Part shown: positions 57,945-64,000 of the stretch, one piece after another
Layout of the letters: every line of letters begins with the position of its first letter
How positions within the stretch are numbered: the stretch's first letter is position 1
Origin: Saturnia japonica
Taxonomy: Eukaryota; Arthropoda; Insecta; Lepidoptera; Saturniidae
Direction of reading: 5' to 3'
NCBI GenBank assembly: GCA_033032175.1
Contig: CM065309.1
Coordinates: 20,026,001-20,090,000 of the forward strand
DNA: 64,000 bases
Made by a program: the position numbers and the translations under genes
Notes under the pieces: generated by a model
Told to the model about the DNA's origin: nothing
The model's database searches: none
What the model saw: only the letters and a program-made list of their open reading frames with translations

Positions 57945-57949
<5 letters not shown>
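57838..57949 (+). repeat. solo-LTR-like repeat, left part (interrupted by LINE)
   Basis: GGGAGGATCCTCCGACCAGA and TGTTATGTCTGGCGGGCAGC, up to CCCAACGGTTGTA, match the reverse complement of 19240..19318. The outer limit at 57838 (TGTTTAG) is uncertain. The right part resumes at 63896 on the other side of the LINE. Confidence 0.65.
57937..57949. repeat. LINE target-site duplication, left
   Basis: CCCAACGGTTGTA, identical to 63883..63895. Confidence 0.95.

Positions 57950-57996
<47 letters not shown>
57950..57996 (-). repeat. T47 tract (poly-A tail of the LINE)
   Basis: Forty-seven uninterrupted T bases. A homopolymer this long usually shortens quickly, which supports recent insertion; exact length is sensitive to sequencing error. 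Confidence 0.9.
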
Positions 57997-58000
<4 letters not shown>

Positions 58001-58502
58001 CTGACTACACTGTTAGCCTTAGGGGCCCTAAAGCCGCTGCGGCTTTTACAGCTTCACCGGACTTGGGGGCGAGCGCAGAGGGCACTCAGCCGCGAAAGTT
58101 TTGTGGACGACTCGCACGAGGGTGCCAAAGTGGCCGGACCTCGGCTCGGGCGGTCGCCGCGTTCGCAAATAAGTCGCGATCTAATCGAATCCCTACACCT
58201 ACGATTCGAGCTAACTAATTTATACACATAGGCACGTTCCCTTCCTCCTGGGAGGAAGGAAGGAACCGTGCGTATGTGTATTCAGTAATCGGAATGTTTC
58301 TACACTAACGAGCGCTAACTAACTAGCGTAAAAAAAGAAAAAAAAAGGTCCCTCACAGAACCTATGTACCTGTGTGGTGTGCACGTGTGTATGTTCATAC
58401 GTGTGTAGTGTTGTATGTAGGTAGCTAAGTGATGCACGTACAGTGTCACTTGTATCGCGCGGGCGGTTGCCTGACCCAAGGGTTTCACACCGAGGAACGG
58501 AC
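57997..58502 (-). other. LINE 3' UTR with conserved hairpin
   Basis: It contains a near-perfect palindrome CCTTCCTCCTGGGAGGAAGG (58240..58259), a pyrimidine/purine-rich GGGACCTTTTTTTTTC-like block (58330..58352, minus sense), and the terminal AGGGGCCCTAAAGCCGCTGC block next to the tail. All five main copies in the window retain this UTR, which in LINEs is recognised by the reverse transcriptase. Confidence 0.8.
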
Positions 58503-61379
58503 CTAGGCTTGGGTTACCGCTAGAGAGGGTGGACGTGACGGGTGTGCTGGAGCGAAATTGACCGCCCGCCCTCTGCGGAGAGAACGGTGGTTACGCGGGC
58601 GTGGGCGCTGGCACGCTCTGTTTGGAGAGACGGATGTGTAATATTTATTCGAATTTTCGATGTGATCGTCGGGATCAATAAAAATATTGCGCGGCCGGCG
58701 TTTGCACCGGATGTCCGTGGGTGCCGGAACATAAGTGGCGGCTGTTTTTATTAACGGATTCGCGTGGTTCGACGCGGTGTCGAAATACGAACGGGAGAGC
58801 TGTTTAACGTAGGCATGTATCGAAGGAAGCTCCATATCTCTATGGAGATCTACGCTTCGAACATACCACGGGGCCCCGGTGAGACGATAGAGGAACCTAT
58901 TCTGTATCGATTGTAACCGTTTGAAACTCGACTCGGACATATGTGCGAACACGGCGCAACTGTATGTCAAAATTGGTCGAATACACGTCTTGTAGAGCGT
59001 GAGCTTATGTCGCGTGGACATTTTACTCACCGAACACAACAGAGGATGCAACCGGCCCAGGACCCACGCGGCCCTGTTCCTAACCTTACGGATGTGGGGT
59101 CTAAAAGAGAGCCTACTATCTAGGGTTACCCCTAGATATTTGGTCTCTCTTACATACGGAATCGGATTATCGTAGAGCTTAACAGGTTTAAGCTTCCACG
59201 GTATCTGTGACGAATCCGCATCGAAGAGCATCGCGGCGCTCTTCGAGGGATTAACGGCTATACGCCACTCGTTAAACCACTTCCCGAGAGTGGTCACGGA
59301 GCGTTGGACTTTGTGTCTGAGGTGGGATCTATTCCTATCTGAGGCATATAAGACTGTATCGTCAGCGTATAGCCCTACCTCGACCTCCGGGAGTCGAGGT
59401 AGGTCACTGACGTACAGGTTAAATAGGCTAGGAGCCAGGATCGAACCTTGGGGAACGCCTGAGCGTAGTGGACGGGGCGTGGACAATTCACCTTCCACTC
59501 TATAGCGAAAGGTGCGATCTGTTAGATAGTCGCGAATTATTTTAATTAGCCTATCGGGGACTTCAAAGTGATACAACTTGTAGATCAATCCCTCGTGCCA
59601 GACCTTATCGAAGGCCTTGGCAACGTCGAAAAAGACCGCAAGTGTACGGCGGGGTTTATATAATTCAGCAAAATTAAATGCAACGTGCTCCGTGAGGCGG
59701 TGCACTTGATGAGTGCAAGAATATCTAGCACGGAAACCGAATTGCTCAGGCGGATAGAGGTCTTTCTCCTCTATTACTGACTTGAGACGGTTCAGAAGGA
59801 TCCGCTCGTACATTTTCCCTAAAGTATTTAGGAGACTGATCGGGCGATAGCTGTCGGGAAGCGACGCGCTCTTGCCGGGCTTACGGATACCTATGACTAT
59901 GGCCTTTTTCCAGGCGGCTGGAAAATGGCAGTGGGCTATGGCTACATTGAAGATGCAGACCAAAAGAGCTATGAGGCGATCGGGAAGAAGTCTAAGTACT
60001 TCATTCCTGATCCCGTAGGGACCTGGTGCTTTTCTAAGCTTAAGGCTTTTTATAATGGAAAGAACCTCCTCAGACGTGACTGGGGACAGGGACTCTGTCG
60101 CGGGGAGCTTATCCAGCTCCCGCACGCATCCATCGATACCCTCGACCCGGTCGGTATTTGCATCGACACTGTGGCGACAAGTGGCGAGGCACTCCGCCTT
60201 GTCGCTGCTATCGAAGGCGAGCGGTATACCGGGACCCCTCTCGAGGGGGGGCATAAGATAAGAAGCCTCTATTTTGAGACTGTGAGCTAATTTCCAGTAA
60301 GCCAGATGCGACGGCCTTAGCCCTTCGACGAGGGCGTCCCATCTGTGACTTCTGAGTTCTAATATACGGGCTCTAACCGATCTTTGAAGTGCGCGTAAAC
60401 GTGCGCGGTTTTCCTCGGTCGGATAGTGGTCGTGCGCACGAGTCGCCGCGTTCTTTTCCGTCAACAACGCCCGCACGTCGGCAGGGAGTACGAAGCGGCG
60501 ATCGCTCGCCTCTTCGACCTCTCTCGAGGCCTCTCCGATGCCGGCCTGCAGGTGGTCGACCAGGGAATCGATCGCGAGATCTACGTCCGCAACGGACCCC
60601 AATACGTCCGGGATCCTATCTAAGCTGGACGAGGACGGCCTGTCCGCAAGATAATGTTTTAGCTTGGCATAGTCAACCACTTGGACCGAAGGAGGGCTAG
60701 AGTCGTCTGGTTGACCTAGCTGCATGATGACCGGACGGTGGTCGGAGTCGAGCTCGTGTACGACCCGAATGAGTCGTAACCGAAGCGCGATACCTTTAAT
60801 GAGAGCTACATCAAGCACTGTCGGCATACAGTTGTCTTGAAAGTGGGTGGGAGTGGGTGGCGCTATGACATCAAAGTTTAGCACGTTCGTTAGCTCTTCG
60901 AGTTTAACCCCATTACTGGAGTCTCTCCAATTGCCAAACGAAGTGTGCCCACAATTGAGGTCACCCGCTATAATGACCGATTCACCGAGCGAAAGTAGCT
61001 TTTCTAGGTCAGACCTGAGAGGCTCTTTCCTCGGCGAGAGATAAACTGAGACTAACGTTATGGACGGGTGGTCGGTCATTCCTAGTCTACACACGGATAC
61101 TTCCATATTGGTAAGTATCGGAGGATCTACCGGCGTACAATATAACGATCGTTTGTAATAAATGAGAGTGCCGCCCCCGCGGCCGGCCCGGTCATTTCTT
61201 ACAATATTGTAGTTCGCGATTTTTGGATCACGTTTAGCACGCTTTAAGAGCGTCTCCTGCACTAAAAGAACATCTACTTGGTGATCTTTAAGAAAGGTCG
61301 CGACGAGATCACGCTGCGGATATAGGTTCCGTGCGTTAAAAAACGAAAGATTTAACGCTTTCGGTTTAAACTTTGCCAT
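58503..61379 (-). CDS. Jockey LINE ORF2: endonuclease and reverse transcriptase
   Basis: The 958-residue protein nicks chromosomal DNA and copies the element RNA at the nick. Residues 10 to about 217 are an exonuclease-endonuclease-phosphatase fold: NAR (N15), QE (E42), GDLNCGH (D140, N142) and DSDHRP (D213, H214) mark the catalytic sites. The reverse transcriptase follows, with YRPISLLNTLGKMYERIL, FFDVAKAFDKVW (D585), SGVPQGSILAPSLFNLYVSD and LYADDTVLYA (YADD, Y671 to D674), all intact. The C-terminal third has the thumb and a region with YGxx-free, LTYSCAVFAH- and RLTGAPWYVR-type motifs. There is no RNase H. Start: ATG at 61379, overlapping the end of ORF1 by 14 nt in another frame. No stop or frameshift is present, so the enzyme may be functional. 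Confidence 0.95.
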   Translation of the reverse strand: MAKFKPKALNLSFFNARNLYPQRDLVATFLKDHQVDVLLVQETLLKRAKRDPKIANYNIVRNDRAGRGGGTLIYYKRSLYCTPVDPPILTNMEVSVCRLGMTDHPSITLVSVYLSPRKEPLRSDLEKLLSLGESVIIAGDLNCGHTSFGNWRDSSNGVKLEELTNVLNFDVIAPPTPTHFQDNCMPTVLDVALIKGIALRLRLIRVVHELDSDHRPVIMQLGQPDDSSPPSVQVVDYAKLKHYLADRPSSSSLDRIPDVLGSVADVDLAIDSLVDHLQAGIGEASREVEEASDRRFVLPADVRALLTEKNAATRAHDHYPTEENRARLRALQRSVRARILELRSHRWDALVEGLRPSHLAYWKLAHSLKIEASYLMPPLERGPGIPLAFDSSDKAECLATCRHSVDANTDRVEGIDGCVRELDKLPATESLSPVTSEEVLSIIKSLKLRKAPGPYGIRNEVLRLLPDRLIALLVCIFNVAIAHCHFPAAWKKAIVIGIRKPGKSASLPDSYRPISLLNTLGKMYERILLNRLKSVIEEKDLYPPEQFGFRARYSCTHQVHRLTEHVAFNFAELYKPRRTLAVFFDVAKAFDKVWHEGLIYKLYHFEVPDRLIKIIRDYLTDRTFRYRVEGELSTPRPLRSGVPQGSILAPSLFNLYVSDLPRLPEVEVGLYADDTVLYASDRNRSHLRHKVQRSVTTLGKWFNEWRIAVNPSKSAAMLFDADSSQIPWKLKPVKLYDNPIPYVRETKYLGVTLDSRLSFRPHIRKVRNRAAWVLGRLHPLLCSVSKMSTRHKLTLYKTCIRPILTYSCAVFAHMSESSFKRLQSIQNRFLYRLTGAPWYVRSVDLHRDMELPSIHAYVKQLSRSYFDTASNHANPLIKTAATYVPAPTDIRCKRRPRNIFIDPDDHIENSNKYYTSVSPNRACQRPRPRNHRSLRRGRAVNFAPAHPSRPPSLAVTQA

Positions 61380-63264
61380 TGGAAGGCCCTAAGTTATTAT
61401 TACACGCCTCACGGTCGAGACGTTGTAGTGTCTCTGAGAGGCGGGGGAACGCGCAAGCGGTCTTGATGAGACCGAAGCGCTCCAGATGGTCATTGTAGTC
61501 AATGAGCTCGCGGATATCGTGCTCGCGAAGGAGCAGTATCATTAAGTCGTTACTATTAACGACAACATTAGCGGGCGCGCGGGGCGCGGGAATATCCATA
61601 GCCATAAGGGGCTGTGGATTGGGGCGACGGGGGCCCCATGCGTTCTGCGATGAACGCACGGGTTGCGGTTGCACCGCGCGGGGTGCGGAGAGGCCGGCGG
61701 TGGCCGGGGACTGGCGCGGGACCGGCAGCGCGGGAAATTCCCCTGACGCCGGCGGGGGTTGCGCTTTGATGGCTGAGGTGGGGGGCGCCGCCCGGGGGGC
61801 CGCCTGCCTCTGCGTGCGTGGCCGCGTGGTACGCGGGGCCTTGGGGCAACCGCGATAATTCGCGGGATGCCCCTCCTCCCCGCATAACACGCAGCTCGGG
61901 GGGACGACGGAGTCACGCTCGCGCGTGCACTCCCGTGTGGGGTGGTCCTCTCGGCACTTTACGCACCGCGGACGAGAATGACAGTTACGGGCAGCGTGCC
62001 CGTACAGCTGGCAGTTGTGGCACTGCGCAGGCTGGTGGTTTTTGTGTGGGGGCTCCACGTTAATCCCGGAGAGCCCGCACACCGTCTCTAGCTGGAAGAT
62101 GGCCTTTCCCTCGGGGGAAAGGTCCAATATGGCCACTACCATTTGTAGTGGCCGCTTATCTTTACTGTACATCCGGTGTACTTCCCGGATGGGATAACTT
62201 TGCTCCTTGAGCGAGGAGCACACCTCCGACGGGTCGAGCTCCACCGGAATGCGGCGGATGACCACTCGGAGGACGCGCTCCTCCGCGAGCGAATACGTAT
62301 AAAATTGCAGACCTTTCTGCCGGAGGAGGGTGGTTAGTTTACGGTGAGTTTCCGAAGAACTCACCGAAATAGAAATCCCGTTGACTATGTTTCTAGCCTT
62401 GTGGTAGTCGAGTTTGAGTCTGCGCATCTCATTGCAGACTCCCATCCAGGCTGCCTTGTCCCGGATTATGATTGGAGGTGGGGCACGCTCTTTTTTCCCG
62501 CCGGCGGGCGCGGGGAGCTGGGAGGACGCGGGGGCGGCGGCGCCCCTGACTACTGCCTTAGCTATTACCTTAGGCGCCGGTTGAGCAGTCGGACTGCTAC
62601 GCGCCGTTCGCTTACGCGACGCCACGACGGTGAAGCCGTCGTTCTCGGTATCCATCTCCGGAGATGGATCCGGATTCGCGGGCGAGTCTTGTTCGACCGG
62701 AAGGGCCGAAAACGAATTTTTCGTCTTTAACGCGGTTTCCGTGGATCGCGCGGGACGGACGTACGGACTATTTTTGGTAACCCTAGATTGTGACCGCGAA
62801 TTACGCGGCCCTCGCCTGACGGAGGCGGGGCTTGACCCGCGCGATTGGCTGGTCGGGACAGGGGGCGTGGCCGTAGGCGCGGCCATGGCCCCGGATGACG
62901 CGGCGGACAGGCGCGTAACGCTGCGCGCGGGACGTTTGGGCGCGACGCCGACTGGCGCGGCGCCAGTGGATGTAACGGTCGCGGCCGTGACGTCATCGGC
63001 CGCCTTGCTACCTGAAGCGGCCGCCTCGCTACCTGAAACGGCCTCATGACGGGTCGCGGTCGCAGCGGTGCGACGCACGCAGGCGTTCTCAGGTAGATTA
63101 CGGTATTCCTCGTCTAGAGAGGGACACCGTAATACGACGAAATTTTGATAGCGCTGGTATTGAAACTCCAGCGCTTTCATCCTGGCTTGCAACTTGCCTA
63201 TGCAAGTGGCCAGGTCGGCAACGTTATTTGCCATGGCGGCAGAAGAGGGAGGACAGTGGGACAT
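61366..63264 (-). CDS. Jockey LINE ORF1: gag-like RNA-binding protein
   Basis: The 632-residue protein should bind the element RNA and form the ribonucleoprotein. Residues 1 to 45 contain a likely short coiled coil (LATCIGKLQARMKALEFQYQ); an in-frame Met at residue 11 is an alternative start. Residues about 70 to 285 are Ala/Pro/Ser-rich and disordered. Residues about 325 to 412 (LRVVIRRIPVELDPSEVCSS to VEPPHKNHQPAQ) resemble the PRE_C2HC domain found ahead of zinc knuckles in this clade. Three knuckles follow: CHNC...H...C (C415 to C428), CVKC...H...C (C434 to C446) and CVLC...H...C (C458 to C473). A Pro/Ala-rich tail ends the protein at GKV and TAA (61368..61366). The gene is GC-rich, unlike the surrounding DNA. 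Confidence 0.93.
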   Translation of the reverse strand: MSHCPPSSAAMANNVADLATCIGKLQARMKALEFQYQRYQNFVVLRCPSLDEEYRNLPENACVRRTAATATRHEAVSGSEAAASGSKAADDVTAATVTSTGAAPVGVAPKRPARSVTRLSAASSGAMAAPTATPPVPTSQSRGSSPASVRRGPRNSRSQSRVTKNSPYVRPARSTETALKTKNSFSALPVEQDSPANPDPSPEMDTENDGFTVVASRKRTARSSPTAQPAPKVIAKAVVRGAAAPASSQLPAPAGGKKERAPPPIIIRDKAAWMGVCNEMRRLKLDYHKARNIVNGISISVSSSETHRKLTTLLRQKGLQFYTYSLAEERVLRVVIRRIPVELDPSEVCSSLKEQSYPIREVHRMYSKDKRPLQMVVAILDLSPEGKAIFQLETVCGLSGINVEPPHKNHQPAQCHNCQLYGHAARNCHSRPRCVKCREDHPTRECTRERDSVVPPSCVLCGEEGHPANYRGCPKAPRTTRPRTQRQAAPRAAPPTSAIKAQPPPASGEFPALPVPRQSPATAGLSAPRAVQPQPVRSSQNAWGPRRPNPQPLMAMDIPAPRAPANVVVNSNDLMILLLREHDIRELIDYNDHLERFGLIKTACAFPRLSETLQRLDREACNNNLGPSNGKV

Positions 63265-63882
63265 TTTTATTTAATTTTAAATTTAAAGGCCTCCCTGCCT
63301 TAGGGGCAGGGGGGTGCGCCAAAAAATTTAAAAGACTATCGGAGTCGGCAAGAGACCTGTTGTCAAGGTGCAATGACACACAGGAAGGACCTATCAACCC
63401 TAAGGAGCCCTAACAAGCCCGGGGCCGAGGACGCAGACCGGTAATTAAACCGGGCTAGGCCCAAACAGGTTCCCGGGGATGGAGTGTGCAGGATCGGAAG
63501 GTTTGGCAGGAGACACCTGGGGTAAGACTATGCGATAACCGCAAAGGCCTAGATTCCCAGGCCCGTCCGAGTCTGGCTGTTTGCCTCTGAAGGAGACAAC
63601 CAGCGGGCTGCTCGGGTCACGCCCCACTTGCCTTCGTTGGCACCGTCAGGTATCCAGCAAGTGACCACAAAACCGTGGATTTACAAAAAAAAAAAACAAG
63701 CAAGTCGCACCGAAAAGTGCGGTTTACCACGCGAGCGTTAGACACCAGTTGGTTTACGTCGTAATTGCAACAATATATTTGAAATAAATTCCAAATATAA
63801 GATCGCAACAATTAAGTCACGTGATGGTCAAAATTGAAAACGGAGCGACACGTCCGTTCGCAACAGTGACCAAATCGGAACT
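63265..63882 (-). promoter_or_regulatory. LINE 5' UTR with internal promoter
   Basis: The element's first 618 nt lie ahead of ORF1. Jockey-type LINEs are transcribed from internal promoters at their very 5' end, so the start AGTTCCGATTTGGTCACTGT with downstream AACGGACGTGTCGCTCC is the likely initiator and downstream element; this is inferred from family knowledge. The region near ORF1 has an A/T-rich GGCCTTTAAATTTAAAATTA stretch and a CCCTGCCCC block. Confidence 0.6.
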
Positions 63883-63895
63883 CCCAACGGTTGTA
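63883..63895. repeat. LINE target-site duplication, right
   Basis: CCCAACGGTTGTA, identical to 57937..57949. Confidence 0.95.
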
Positions 63896-64000
63896 GTAGG
63901 GTTCTTGTATATATACTCAACGATTGAGTTAATTTCTATAGCGCAATGTAGGATGCGTCTTATGTGGCTCGATAGATGACGCTATGTAGATGTCGCTACA
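63896..64000 (+). repeat. solo-LTR-like repeat, right part
   Basis: Continues the repeat interrupted at 57949: GTAGGGTTCTTGTATATATA (with a TATA box), GAGTTAATTTCTATAGCGC, GATGCGTC and the end GATGTCGCTACA at the last base of the window. Matches the reverse complement of 19125..19239. Confidence 0.7.

Larger units (their letters stand above)
57950..63882 (-). mobile_element. full-length Jockey-type non-LTR retrotransposon
   Basis: The 5933-bp element reads on the minus strand from AGTTCCGATTTGGTCACTGT (63882) to a 47-base poly(A) (T47 at 57950..57996). It has a 618-nt 5' UTR, ORF1, ORF2 overlapping by 14 nt, and a 506-nt 3' UTR. Thirteen-bp perfect target duplications and uninterrupted frames indicate a recent insertion. 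The two-ORF layout, zinc knuckles in ORF1, an apurinic-type endonuclease and the lack of an RNase H domain fit the Jockey clade. ORF1 is markedly GC-richer than the surrounding DNA. Confidence 0.95.

Noticed and set aside
57914..58231. Frames of 99 to 105 codons on the plus strand with a polyphenylalanine run
   Set aside because: They are translations of the T47 tract and the LINE 3' UTR.
59925..60700. Open frames of 103 to 121 codons on the plus strand within the LINE
   Set aside because: They lie antisense to the intact ORF2, have no domain of their own and are explained by its GC-rich codon use.
61502..63049. Several plus-strand and alternative minus-strand frames (up to 139 codons) opposite ORF1
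   Set aside because: GC-rich shadow frames of ORF1; Arg, Gly and Ala-rich composition with no recognisable motif.

Overview
This window looks like an intergenic to intronic stretch of an insect nuclear genome, most likely a lepidopteran (moth or butterfly). The DNA is AT-rich, nearly all long reading frames belong to transposable elements, and the repeat spectrum fits Lepidoptera: Helitron-like elements that start TCTATA and end CACAGCTAG before a T, mariner-type and RTE, Jockey and CR1-like non-LTR elements, and tRNA-derived SINEs. There are no bacterial operons, rRNA genes, free-standing tRNA genes or CRISPR arrays.

The right end (57838..64000) is the clearest part. A full-length, apparently intact Jockey-type LINE of 5933 bp lies on the minus strand at 57950..63882. 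It has a gag-like ORF1 (632 aa, three zinc knuckles), an endonuclease plus reverse transcriptase ORF2 (958 aa), a 47-base poly(A) tail and perfect 13-bp target-site duplications. It inserted into a short TG...CA repeat that resembles a solo LTR; an uninterrupted paralogue of that repeat, with the same target site, is at 19125..19318. Four older 5'-truncated relatives of the LINE are scattered at 12235..12782, 31779..34523 (split), 32306..32991 and 55497..56614, most with recognisable target-site duplications, and a short shred lies at 34549..34616.

The middle holds a nested stack at 31779..34523. A LINE copy was hit by a hAT-like element (8-bp duplication GCACGTGC), which in turn received a second LINE copy (32306..32991) and a Helitron-like element (33656..34154). 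Further left are a mariner with intact 25-bp inverted repeats but a broken transposase (14588..15837), a mariner-derived MITE 70 bp away (15908..16135), a second decayed mariner of the mori type (9491..10718), and a truncated RTE element with a perfect 18-bp duplication (13083..13733).

Only one host protein-coding gene can be supported: a two-exon gene at 44118..45355 (+) predicted to encode a 147-aa secreted protein without cysteines. The intron is bounded by GT/AG, the codon phases match, and the predicted signal peptide is good. I do not recognise its family. A few CpG-rich or CRE-containing stretches (3286..3790, 7860..7960, 28140..28235, 36500..36810) may be promoters or noncoding first exons of genes whose other exons lie outside the window; this is inference. 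The rest is AT-rich DNA with old repeats and no supportable gene.
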